Shown piece by piece: positions 1-5,770 of a DNA stretch of 8,796 bases. The notes beneath the pieces were generated by a model that saw only the letters and a program-made list of their open reading frames with translations, was not told the DNA's origin and made no database searches. Within the stretch, counting starts at the first letter, position 1, and each line of letters begins with the position of its first letter. The position numbers and the translations under genes are program-made. Source of the DNA: Alphaproteobacteria bacterium. GTDB lineage: Bacteria; Pseudomonadota; Alphaproteobacteria; Puniceispirillales; UBA1172. The stretch is taken from assembly GCA_023259875.1 (NCBI GenBank), contig JALRFL010000140.1:1-8796 (forward strand), in the 5' to 3' direction.

Positions 1-249
1 AAGCGCCGCGCCCGATGCAACGGTCAGGCCAAGGGCGGGGCTGCTGTCGGAGATGCCGATCATGCCATAGCGGACCCCGTCGATGATGTAGAAGAAGGGG
101 TTGGCGTGGCTCATCGTTTGCAGCGGAGTTGGCAGGGCGGTGATCGAATAGAAGGTGCCCGAGAGAAACGAGAGGGGCGTCACAACGAAGTTGCTGATGG
201 CCGAGAGCTGGTCGAACTTGTTGGCAAAGATCGCGGCGACGATGCCGAG
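1..249 (-). CDS. ABC-2 type transporter permease, C-terminal fragment (both ends missing)
   Basis: Read on the minus strand from 249 to 1, the frame is open and gives a typical C-terminal part of an ABC-2 (YadH-like) exporter permease. It has LGIVAAIFANKFDQ, then the family signature NFVVTPLSFLSGTFYS, then NPFFYIIDGVRYGMIGISD. This resembles the E. coli YadH segment containing AIWAKKFD, TPLTYLGGVFYS and GFRYGFLGIND. In this family the protein is the membrane-spanning half of an exporter that works with a separate ATPase. The C-terminus runs off the left edge. The N-terminal part is absent, because family similarity stops at about 249 where pepA begins on the other strand. GC is about 61%, against about 50% in the following 120 bases. 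I infer that it belongs to another genome or locus joined here artificially, less likely by rearrangement. Confidence 0.8.
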
Positions 250-250
250 G
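241..250. other. Chimeric junction with microhomology
   Basis: The ten bases GATGCCGAGG read as Asp-Ala-Glu-Gly of the PepA signature on the plus strand. On the minus strand nine of them (241-249) read as Leu-Gly-Ile of the permease. To the left only the permease is conserved, to the right only PepA. The residues just before Asp-Ala-Glu in the plus frame are Gly-Asp, not the usual Asn-Thr, so PepA homology begins at 241. GC drops from about 61% to about 50% here. A head-to-head join at short homology fits a whole-genome-amplification or assembly chimera. Confidence 0.75.
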
Positions 251-711
251 GTAGATTGGTTTTGGCCGATGTCATCACCTATGCCCAACGCCATTTTAAG
301 CCTGCGATTATGATAGATTTGGCCACGCTAACCGGTGCAATTCTGGTTTCCCTTGGCATGGTGCAATCGGGTCTATTTGCGAATAATGATCATCTTGCAA
401 CAGCACTTTCTGATGCTGCCGCCGCTACGGGCGAGGGGACATGGCGGATGCCGCTTGGCAAAGACTATGACAAATTGATCGATTCCAAGATCGCAGATAT
501 GAAAAATATCGGTGGGCGTTATGGCGGTTCTGTGACTGCCGCGTGTTTTCTTCAGCGGTTTGTTGAAAATGACACGCCTTGGGCGCATCTGGATATTGCC
601 GGAATGGCGTGGTCAGACAAAGCCAAGCCAACGGTGCCTGCTGGCGGCACAGGATATGGCGTGCGGCTATTGACGCATTTTGTTGAACATTTTCAACCTG
701 TATCATCATAA
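241..711 (+). CDS. pepA: Leucyl aminopeptidase PepA, C-terminal third (5' truncated)
   Basis: This is the end of an M17 metallo-aminopeptidase, a cytosolic hexamer that removes N-terminal amino acids from peptides. Visible are DAEGRLVLAD at the start, DLATLTGA, the MPLG stretch, NIGGRYGG followed by TAACFL, and WAHLDIAGMAW. The Asp and Glu of DAEGR match metal ligands Asp332 and Glu334 of bovine lens aminopeptidase, and the Arg matches Arg336. The other ligands (Lys250, Asp255, Asp273) lie in the missing N-terminal two thirds. About 156 of roughly 500 residues remain. The open frame runs back to an ATG at 106, but those 45 codons are antisense to the permease and are not PepA, so that start is spurious. 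The stop at 709-711 overlaps the ribosome site of holC, as expected for a pepA-holC operon. The truncation probably reflects the chimeric join. Confidence 0.88.
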   Translation, partial: DAEGRLVLADVITYAQRHFKPAIMIDLATLTGAILVSLGMVQSGLFANNDHLATALSDAAAATGEGTWRMPLGKDYDKLIDSKIADMKNIGGRYGGSVTAACFLQRFVENDTPWAHLDIAGMAWSDKAKPTVPAGGTGYGVRLLTHFVEHFQPVSS

Positions 712-715
712 GGGG
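710..715 (+). promoter_or_regulatory. Ribosome-binding site supporting the TTG start of holC
   Basis: AAGGGG overlaps the pepA stop codon (709-711) and lies 6 bases before TTG at 722. It decides the start of holC, which has no nearby ATG. Confidence 0.6.
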
Positions 716-721
716 TAAGAT

Positions 722-1207
722 TTGGCAGAAATCGCCTTTTATCAATTGCAGTCGCGGTCAGCACAAGAGGTGTTGCCGCGCCTGTTAGAGAAAACACGCG
801 CCACCGACAAAACCGCCAAGGTGATCGCCCCGGAAAAGTTATCAACAGAAATCAGCTCGGCCATTTGGTCAAATCAGCCGGATAGCTGGCTTGCCCATGG
901 TATCGCTGGGCGTGATGATGAAGATCGGTCGCTTTGTCCTATCTGGATTGCTGATCACGATGCGCCTGATGATGCGCCTGACGATCATAAATCTGATTTT
1001 CATTTCTATCTGGCCGGACGAATGCCATCAGATGCGGTGGTATCAGGAACACACGCCCCATCACCTCGGATTTTTATTCTTTTTGACGGCAATGATGCCG
1101 CTTTACTAAGCACAGCGCGTGATGCATGGAAACAATGGTCGAAACAAGGCCACGCGCTGAGTTATTATCAGCATGACAGCACCCAAGGATGGGTGAAAAA
1201 GGCATAA
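722..1207 (+). CDS. holC: DNA polymerase III chi subunit HolC (TTG start)
   Basis: This 161-residue protein looks like the chi subunit of DNA polymerase III, which in the family links the clamp loader (through psi) to single-strand-binding protein. The N-terminus AEIAFYQLQSRS fits the chi beta-strand opening. The middle has the family pattern Lys-Val-Ile-Ala, then IWSNQPDSWLAHGIAG, like the E. coli ARPAESFVPHNLAGE region. The C-terminal half has IFILFDGND and ends in GWVKKA, comparable to chi proteins of about 147 residues. The extra length comes partly from an acidic DAPD-DAPD insert at residues 80-88. The TTG at 722 is chosen because AAGGGG at 710-715 sits 6 bases upstream, overlapping the pepA stop, and no ATG occurs early in this frame. 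The 10-base gap to pepA implies cotranscription. Confidence 0.85.
   Translation: MAEIAFYQLQSRSAQEVLPRLLEKTRATDKTAKVIAPEKLSTEISSAIWSNQPDSWLAHGIAGRDDEDRSLCPIWIADHDAPDDAPDDHKSDFHFYLAGRMPSDAVVSGTHAPSPRIFILFDGNDAALLSTARDAWKQWSKQGHALSYYQHDSTQGWVKKA
959..982 (+). repeat. 12-base tandem duplication inside holC
   Basis: GATGCGCCTGAT is followed directly by GATGCGCCTGAC, two copies with one mismatch. They encode DAPD twice, in frame at residues 80-87 of HolC. Strand slippage is the likely origin. Confidence 0.8.
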
Positions 1208-1233
1208 ACCGTCACTTCTCTTTGCTAAACATC

Positions 1234-1262
1234 TTGCCTTTGTTTGTGGCCTTTCCTATAAG
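1234..1262 (+). promoter_or_regulatory. Putative sigma70-type promoter of ndk
   Basis: TTGCCT at 1234-1239 and TATAAG at 1257-1262 are separated by 17 bases, close to the -35/-10 consensus. Transcription would start near 1269, leaving a leader of about 40 bases before the ATG at 1308. The -10 box lies in an inverted repeat (1247-1266). Promoter calls by eye are uncertain, but the spacing is ideal and this is the only sizeable gap in the pepA-holC-ndk series. Confidence 0.45.
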
Positions 1263-1266
1263 GCCA
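1247..1266. repeat. Inverted repeat over the ndk -10 region
   Basis: TGGCCTT (1247-1253) and AAGGCCA (1260-1266) are perfect 7-base arms around the spacer TCCTAT. No T-run follows on the plus strand, so it does not look like an intrinsic terminator for holC. It could be a regulator site on the ndk promoter or chance. Confidence 0.4.
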
Positions 1267-1307
1267 TCAGGACTCCCCAAACTGGTTTTTATTTGAAAGG
1301 ATTAACC

Positions 1308-1730
1308 ATGGCTCTTGAACGCACCTTTTCTATCATCAAACCTGATGCAACGCGTCGTAACCTGACTGGCGCGGTTGCGGCGCGCCTTGAAGAAGGCGGT
1401 CTTAGAATTGTCGCCCAAAAGCGCATTCACATGACCCGTGAACAAGCAGAAGGGTTTTATGCCGTTCATAAAGAACGCCCTTTTTTCAATGATCTGGTCG
1501 CTTTCATGATTTCTGGGCCTGTGGTTGTTCAGGTGCTGGAAGGTGAAAATGCCGTTGCGCGCAACCGTGAGATTATGGGGGCTACAAACCCTGCTGATGC
1601 CGCCGAAGGCACTATCCGCAAAGACTTTGCCGAAAGCATTGAGGCGAATTCGGTTCATGGTTCTGACAGCCAGGACAACGCTGCGATTGAGATTGCTTAT
1701 TTCTTTAACGCAGACGAAATTGTCGGCTAA
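1308..1730 (+). CDS. ndk: Nucleoside diphosphate kinase
   Basis: This 140-residue cytosolic enzyme moves the terminal phosphate from ATP to other nucleoside diphosphates through a phosphohistidine, balancing NTP and dNTP pools. The family hallmarks are all present: ERTFSIIKPDA at residues 4-14, FYAVHKERPFF at 50-60, GPVVVQVLEGENAV at 70-83, GATNPADAAEGTIR at 91-104, and the active-site NSVHGSDS with His117, the same number as in E. coli. Length matches the usual 140-143 residues. The ATG at 1308 is chosen over an upstream in-frame TTG at 1293 because GAAAGGA at 1295-1301 gives a good ribosome site 6 bases ahead, and the protein then begins in register with the family (ALERTFSI). A promoter is proposed at 1234-1262, and transcription should end at the hairpin 1763-1790. 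No defects are seen. Confidence 0.97.
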   Translation: MALERTFSIIKPDATRRNLTGAVAARLEEGGLRIVAQKRIHMTREQAEGFYAVHKERPFFNDLVAFMISGPVVVQVLEGENAVARNREIMGATNPADAAEGTIRKDFAESIEANSVHGSDSQDNAAIEIAYFFNADEIVG

Positions 1731-1762
1731 TTCCAATGTTGGATTGAAAATCACTTGCATGG

Positions 1763-1790
1763 AAAAAGGGGGCAGATAGCCCCCTTTTTT
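1763..1790. terminator. Bidirectional intrinsic terminator between ndk and the purM-purN block
   Basis: AAAAAGGGGGC (1763-1773) and GCCCCCTTTTT (1779-1789) form a perfect 11-base stem with a 5-base AGATA loop. The T-run ends the stem on the plus strand (1785-1790), and the five A's of the left arm give a T-run on the minus strand. It lies 32 bases after the ndk stop and 23 bases after the stop of the small minus-strand gene, so it can serve both. Confidence 0.9.
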
Positions 1791-1813
1791 ATGGCCTGAT
1801 GCACGCGGTAAAA

Positions 1814-1945
1814 CTAGAGCAGGAAATAGGCCATCAGAAGCAAAATAACAGCAATCAAAATAGCCGAGTTGCGCATAAAGCCCATAAAGCCTCTATAAAA
1901 CTCAAAGCTTTGCCGTTCTTGCGATTCAAGATGAGATGTATCCAT
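1814..1945 (-). CDS. Small membrane protein, aa3-type cytochrome c oxidase subunit IV-like
   Basis: This 43-residue protein has a polar N-terminus (MDTSHLESQERQ), then an aromatic/Gly stretch SFEFYRGFMGFMRN at about residues 13-26, then one hydrophobic helix at 27-43 (SAILIAVILLLMAYFLL). That plan, with a Phe-Gly-Phe knee before a single C-terminal helix, is that of the tiny bacterial aa3-type cytochrome oxidase subunit IV family (PF07835), known in alphaproteobacteria, where it binds the inner-membrane oxidase complex. The ATG at 1945 is chosen because AAGGGGG lies about 8 bases upstream. The frame extends to TTG/ATG codons at 2008 and 2005, but this would add 21 residues not expected in the family. 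It lies 83 bases after purN on the same strand with no clear terminator between, so it may share the purine transcript. The family call rests on pattern only; any small single-pass protein could mimic it. Confidence 0.6.
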   Translation of the reverse strand: MDTSHLESQERQSFEFYRGFMGFMRNSAILIAVILLLMAYFLL

Positions 1946-2028
1946 TGCCTTTGCCCCCTTATATTCTGTTGTAGGTATTTTAACTGACCTTATCTCTTTT
2001 TGCATCAAGAAATCATATGATGATGACT

Positions 2029-2736
2029 TTATTTTTCAGCCATTTCCTTAGAATGGAACGGGCAAGTGGGCAGAGGCCATTGCATATGCTGTTCCATACC
2101 TGGAATATGCCCCGGAATAGCACCTGATCGGTGATCCAAACGCAATTGCCCTTGGTCGGTTCGGATTGTGATGAGACCTGCGGCTATCGCCCCTATCACG
2201 GCAGGATATAGTTTATGTTCTTCGGCTAACACTCTGGCCGCCAAACGGTCTTGATCATCTGCTGTGTTCACGGCAACCTGATGTTGGGCGACGATAGGGC
2301 CATCGTCTAATTCAGCGGTGACAATATGAACACTACACCCATGTTGTTTTGCCCCATCATCCAGTGCGCGTTGATGCGTATTCAGCCCTTTATATTGCGG
2401 CAAAAGCGAGGGATGAATATTGATAATTTTTCCAAGGTAGCGGCGACAAAATGACGGCGACAGAACGCGCATAAATCCCGCAAGGCAAATGATATCCACC
2501 TTAGCTTTATCAATGGCGGTAATAAGGCTTTCTTCAAAAGATGCTCGGTCAGGGTAAAGGCTTGGGTCAATGGTTTCGGTTTCTATGCCTGCCGCCTCGG
2601 CAAGCGCTAATCCTGCGGCTGGTTTATCTGCCAGCACCTTAACAATCATGGCCGGAACCGTGTCTTGGGCGGTATAGGCGATCAGCGATTGCAAATTGCT
2701 CCCCCTGCCAGAGATCAACACGGCTAGGCGAAGCAT
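2029..2736 (-). CDS. purN: Phosphoribosylglycinamide formyltransferase PurN
   Basis: This 235-residue enzyme transfers the formyl group of 10-formyltetrahydrofolate to GAR, the third step of purine synthesis, in the cytosol. Visible are the substrate-binding LISGRGSNLQSL (8-19), LAGFMRVLSPSF (85-96), NIHPSLLPQYKGLNTHQRAL (106-125) and HIVTAELDDGPIVAQ (137-151). The catalytic triad Asn106, His108 and Asp144 keeps the same numbering as E. coli PurN. The ATG at 2736 is chosen because it begins the protein right at the first beta strand and overlaps the purM stop by one base (TAATG), a sign of translational coupling. The longer frame to 2754 would lie inside purM. The protein is about 23 residues longer than E. 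coli PurN (212), with a C-terminal tail from about 205 rich in His, Pro and Met. All core motifs are intact. Confidence 0.96.
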   Translation of the reverse strand: MLRLAVLISGRGSNLQSLIAYTAQDTVPAMIVKVLADKPAAGLALAEAAGIETETIDPSLYPDRASFEESLITAIDKAKVDIICLAGFMRVLSPSFCRRYLGKIINIHPSLLPQYKGLNTHQRALDDGAKQHGCSVHIVTAELDDGPIVAQHQVAVNTADDQDRLAARVLAEEHKLYPAVIGAIAAGLITIRTDQGQLRLDHRSGAIPGHIPGMEQHMQWPLPTCPFHSKEMAEK

Positions 2737-3791
2737 TAATCTGCCACCTTCCATTGATCGAGATGATCAAAACGCACCGCAGGGCCATCACCGCGCGCAA
2801 TCAGCGTGCCGGCTTGCCAAGCGGAAAACCCTGCGTCTGATATCGTTGCAATCGCGGTTTTGGCATCTGCTGCATCAACCGTGACCAGCATACCAATTCC
2901 GCAATTAAAGGTGCGTAGCATTTCCATAGGGGCAATTTGTCCGATTTGCTGAAGCCAAGCAAAAAGCGGCGGTAAGGACCAGCTGGTCATATCTAACGCT
3001 AATGCCAAATCTTTTGAAAATACCCGTGGCGGATTATCAACCAATCCCCCACCTGTGATATGGGAAATTGAGGTGACTTTGCCATCAGTGATTAATGGCA
3101 TCACCGCCTTTGCATAAAGGGCGGTTGGGGCAAGTAAGGCTTGGCCAAGGCTTTGGCTAGGCTGAAAAGGCGCAGGATCATCTGGCGTAAAGCCGCCATG
3201 TTCCAGCACGCGCCGCACCAGAGAATACCCATTGGAATGAACGCCCGTTGAGGCGATGGCAATAGCCACCTGACCTTGGGCAGTCATCTGACGGTCAAGC
3301 AATCTTCCTCTTTCTGCCGCGCCAACACAGAACCCGGCCAGATCAAATCCGCCCTTGGGGTAAACCCCTGGCATTTCTGCTGTCTCACCGCCAATTAAGG
3401 CCGCGCCAGTTTCAAGACACCCATCAGCAATCCCAGCGATGATATCCGCCGCTATATCACTATCAAGCGCACTGGTGGCGTAGTAATCCAGAAAAAATAA
3501 CGGAGCCGCCCCTTGCGCCAGAATATCATTGGCGCACATAGCCACCAGATCAATCCCAAGGCCGCGATAAAGACCAGCTTGGCGTGCTAATTCCAGTTTT
3601 GTTCCAACGCCATCAGTGGCGGCGACCAGTATAGGGTCTGAAAATCCAGCCGCTTTGAGATCAAATAGCGCCCCAAAGCCGCCTAGCGAGCTATCCGCCC
3701 CTGCGCGACGGGTGCGTGCCGCGTCTTTGGCAATACGGCCTACCAACGCATCACCAGCGTCAATATCGACCCCTGCGTCTCGATAGGTCAT
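2736..3791 (-). CDS. purM: Phosphoribosylformylglycinamidine cyclo-ligase (AIR synthetase) PurM
   Basis: This 351-residue cytosolic enzyme closes the imidazole ring, turning FGAM into AIR with ATP, the fifth step of purine synthesis. It opens with the family start TYRDAGVDIDAGDALVGRI and continues with GGFGALFDL (37-45), ATDGVGTKL (58-66), the conserved CANDILAQGA region (86-95), the ATP-site GGETAEMPGVYPKGGFDLAG (134-153), HSNGYSLVRRV and HITGGGLVDNPPRV. Length agrees with E. coli PurM (345). The start is the ATG at 3791; AGAAGG lies only one base before it, a poor spacing, but the N-terminus fits the family exactly. It is the first gene of the minus-strand block, coupled to purN by TAATG, and its 5' end faces the DUF2066 gene across a 79-base divergent gap. 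No defects are seen. Confidence 0.97.
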   Translation of the reverse strand: MTYRDAGVDIDAGDALVGRIAKDAARTRRAGADSSLGGFGALFDLKAAGFSDPILVAATDGVGTKLELARQAGLYRGLGIDLVAMCANDILAQGAAPLFFLDYYATSALDSDIAADIIAGIADGCLETGAALIGGETAEMPGVYPKGGFDLAGFCVGAAERGRLLDRQMTAQGQVAIAIASTGVHSNGYSLVRRVLEHGGFTPDDPAPFQPSQSLGQALLAPTALYAKAVMPLITDGKVTSISHITGGGLVDNPPRVFSKDLALALDMTSWSLPPLFAWLQQIGQIAPMEMLRTFNCGIGMLVTVDAADAKTAIATISDAGFSAWQAGTLIARGDGPAVRFDHLDQWKVAD

Positions 3792-3870
3792 GCCTTCTGT
3801 TTTCTGAGGATCAGATATGGTAGCCTCCAGTTTAGAAACAGGTTAAAGTCTAGTCATAGAGGGTATCCAA
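3792..3870. promoter_or_regulatory. Divergent purM / DUF2066 promoter region
   Basis: This 79-base gap separates two genes pointing outward, so it should hold promoters for both. On the minus strand TTAACC (3846-3841) and TACCAT (3822-3817) with an 18-base spacer are a weak candidate for purM. On the plus strand TAAAGT (3844-3849) is a weak -10 without a convincing -35. The site AGAGGG at 3858-3863 is a good ribosome site for the gene at 3871. I see no PurR-type operator and no riboswitch-like folding. Confidence 0.35.
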
Positions 3871-4992
3871 ATGACGGTCAAAGGGAAATCATCGCGTGTA
3901 TTAGTTGTTTTGGCAATGCTTTGCGGCATGGCAAACCTTTCCCCTGCGGTTGCTGACCAAGCTTGCGTGTCAGATGCCTTTTTAATCTCAGGGCTTGATG
4001 TTGAGGCCGAGGCAGGCACAGGCAATCTGGCACGGCAAATCGCCACCGAAAGCGCCTTGGCCGAGGCATGGCAAACCCTGCTCAACCGATTGGTTATTGA
4101 TGGTCAGGATAGCGCCGCGTTACAAACAGTTGATCCTTCCACCATGTTATTGTTCACAAGGGTAGATAGCGAAACCGTTTTAACAACCCGTTATATTGCT
4201 AAACTGGATTATTGTTTTGATCGCCTAATGGTGCGTGAGCTGTTTCGTGAAAACAATATCGCTTACGCCGAATTGCTGTCTGATCGGATTATGGTTTTGC
4301 CGGTCTTTGTGTCTGGTGGGCGCGCCACCCTGTGGCAGCAACCTAATCCTTGGAAACGGGCGGTAGAAAATATCCTGCCAGATCATAACGGCTTGGTGCA
4401 ATTGGCTATTCCGTCTGGCTTTGCCATTGAACGCTCTATCACGGGGCAGGGCATTATGGATCAACGCACCGCCAGTTTGAAAAAGGCGGTTGAACTTGAT
4501 CCTGCGGCAATGATGCTGGTTAGCACGGCGAGGGTAACGCTAGCGGATAATGGCATTGCGTTGGTAGTGACAGGTGAGCTTTATAACCGGAATGGTGAAA
4601 AACTGGCCGATATAGAAGATTCCTATCTGCCGATGGCATCAGCAGAAGAATTGCCTGAACAATTAAATCGGATGGCAAATGAAATGGTCAAGAATATTGA
4701 ATATGTCTGGCGGCAAGCCAATCTGGTTGATTTGAACGCCCAGAATGTGATCCGCATCTCGGTTGGGGTGATCTCGCTAGACCAGTGGTTTTCGCTAATG
4801 GCAAAGCTTGAGGCGCTGTCACCGATTGAACAGATTGATTTGCGCCAGTTATCGGCGGATGCGGCTATCCTAGACATGACCCTAAACGGCTCGCGTGAGG
4901 CGTTGGATTACGCGCTTGAGCAGGCCGGATATCGGCTGGATGCCAATCCCGATTCGGCGGTGGGCGGTTATCTTTTGTTGGCGGATAACTAA
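3871..4992 (+). CDS. Secreted DUF2066 domain protein
   Basis: This 373-residue protein starts with a clear Sec signal peptide: Lys/Arg at residues 4-9, a hydrophobic core at 10-20 (VLVVLAMLCGM), then SPAVA with likely cleavage between Ala28 and Asp29. The mature part resembles the DUF2066 family (PF09839): an early region (35-120) with helices ATESALAEAWQTLLNRLV and strands before RYIAKLDYCFDR, then alternating strands including IMVLPVFVSGG (about residues 139-149) and LWQQPNPWKRAVE. Two mature cysteines, Cys32 and Cys115, could form a disulfide. The family function is not known to me; a periplasmic role is likely. In alphaproteobacteria such genes often sit between purM and the hdaA gene, as here, which supports the call but does not reveal a role. 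The start is fixed by AGAGGG 7 bases upstream. The gene appears intact. Confidence 0.78.
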   Translation: MTVKGKSSRVLVVLAMLCGMANLSPAVADQACVSDAFLISGLDVEAEAGTGNLARQIATESALAEAWQTLLNRLVIDGQDSAALQTVDPSTMLLFTRVDSETVLTTRYIAKLDYCFDRLMVRELFRENNIAYAELLSDRIMVLPVFVSGGRATLWQQPNPWKRAVENILPDHNGLVQLAIPSGFAIERSITGQGIMDQRTASLKKAVELDPAAMMLVSTARVTLADNGIALVVTGELYNRNGEKLADIEDSYLPMASAEELPEQLNRMANEMVKNIEYVWRQANLVDLNAQNVIRISVGVISLDQWFSLMAKLEALSPIEQIDLRQLSADAAILDMTLNGSREALDYALEQAGYRLDANPDSAVGGYLLLADN

Positions 4993-5006
4993 CCTGATTT
5001 TCATAC

Positions 5007-5034
5007 TGCAACCTTATCAGAAATAAAATATAAC
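5007..5034 (+). promoter_or_regulatory. Possible hdaA promoter giving a near-leaderless transcript
   Basis: TATAAC at 5029-5034 lies in an A/T-rich stretch only 10 bases before the hdaA ATG at 5045, so transcription would start at about 5041-5045. The -35 region (around 5006-5011, CTGCAA) is poor. The absence of a purine-rich ribosome site before this ATG agrees with leaderless translation, but read-through from the DUF2066 gene is an equally simple source of message. Confidence 0.3.
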
Positions 5035-5044
5035 ATTCCCGATC

Positions 5045-5725
5045 ATGACCATCCGCCAGACCACATTAGATTTTCCCAGCCCTAACAATCACGCGCGCGG
5101 CCGATTTATTATCGGTGCGTGTAATGCCATGGCGGCAGATTGGATTGACCGTTGGCCAGAATGGCCGGGGATGATCCGCGCCTTGATTATTCATGGGCCG
5201 CGCTGTTCGGGGAAAACCCATCTGGCGAGCATTTGGACAGAAACCTCTGGGGCCACAACCCTTACCCATCTCAAAGACGGAATAGATTATCTTGATCCGA
5301 CACAGCATTATGTGTTTGATGGGCTTGCTCCGACCTCTGACTGGCCTGATGATATGGTGTTTTTGGCGCTAACGCGTTTCACCGGTGCTGCAGGCTCATT
5401 ATTAATGCTGGCAGACCAGTCACCGGCATCTATGCCTTGGAAACTCGCTGATGTTGCCTCACGGCTAGCGGTAATCAATACCGCCCAAATCACAACCCCT
5501 GATGATGCTATGCTTCATGATCTGTTACAAAAATTAGCAGATGATAAAGGTCTGGCACTTGATGAAGATATCATCACCTATATAGTTAAGCGCATGGAAC
5601 GCCGTTATGAGAGCGCGGTTCACACCATCCAAGCTCTTGATGAGATGAGCATCACAGAAAAAAAGAAAGTCAACTTAAGCATGGCAAGAAAAATTCTCAA
5701 TGACGGTCAAGCCACCTTATTTTAA
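5045..5725 (+). CDS. hdaA: HdaA-type DnaA regulatory inactivator (DnaA-like AAA+ protein)
   Basis: This 226-residue protein matches the DnaA AAA+ domain alone, without the DNA-binding domain IV, as in Hda/HdaA. In that family the sliding clamp recruits the protein so that it stimulates ATP hydrolysis by DnaA and prevents re-initiation. A clamp-binding hexapeptide QTTLDF is at residues 5-10. Walker A GPRCSGKT is at 51-58, a Walker B-like YVFDGL at 89-94, and a sensor-I-like LLMLADQSP at 119-127. Box VII, LADVASRL at 134-141, carries the arginine finger Arg140. The sensor-II helix RMERRYES is at 183-190, followed by LDEMSI and the helix ending ARKILNDGQATLF. The Walker B Asp92 is followed by Gly instead of a second acidic residue. 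No ribosome site is visible before the ATG, yet the clamp motif forces this start. It follows the DUF2066 gene by 52 bases. Confidence 0.88.
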   Translation: MTIRQTTLDFPSPNNHARGRFIIGACNAMAADWIDRWPEWPGMIRALIIHGPRCSGKTHLASIWTETSGATTLTHLKDGIDYLDPTQHYVFDGLAPTSDWPDDMVFLALTRFTGAAGSLLMLADQSPASMPWKLADVASRLAVINTAQITTPDDAMLHDLLQKLADDKGLALDEDIITYIVKRMERRYESAVHTIQALDEMSITEKKKVNLSMARKILNDGQATLF

Positions 5726-5770
5726 CGAAAAACCTTGGAACAAGATTAGAACGAAGAAGGGAATGAAAAC

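Noticed and set aside
106..711. A 201-residue fusion protein with a new N-terminus joined to PepA
   Set aside because: The first 45 codons are antisense to a well conserved permease and match no PepA sequence; the frame is open by chance across the junction.
1293..1307. Upstream TTG start for ndk adding five residues
   Set aside because: The ribosome site GAAAGGA at 1295-1301 overlaps this TTG and is correctly spaced for the ATG at 1308, which fits the family N-terminus.
1302..1760. Minus-strand open frame of 152 codons opposite ndk
   Set aside because: It is antisense to the whole of a canonical ndk and has no recognisable motif; a codon-bias shadow.
1946..2008. Longer start (TTG/ATG at 2008/2005) for the small oxidase-like protein
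   Set aside because: It would add a 21-residue polar leader not expected in the family and ignores the good ribosome site before 1945.
2737..2754. Start of purN six codons upstream, inside purM
   Set aside because: The TAATG stop/start overlap and the family N-terminus both place the start at 2736.
3792..3870. Purine riboswitch or PurR operator before purM
   Set aside because: The gap is only 79 bases and shows no conserved core, long stems or recognisable operator.
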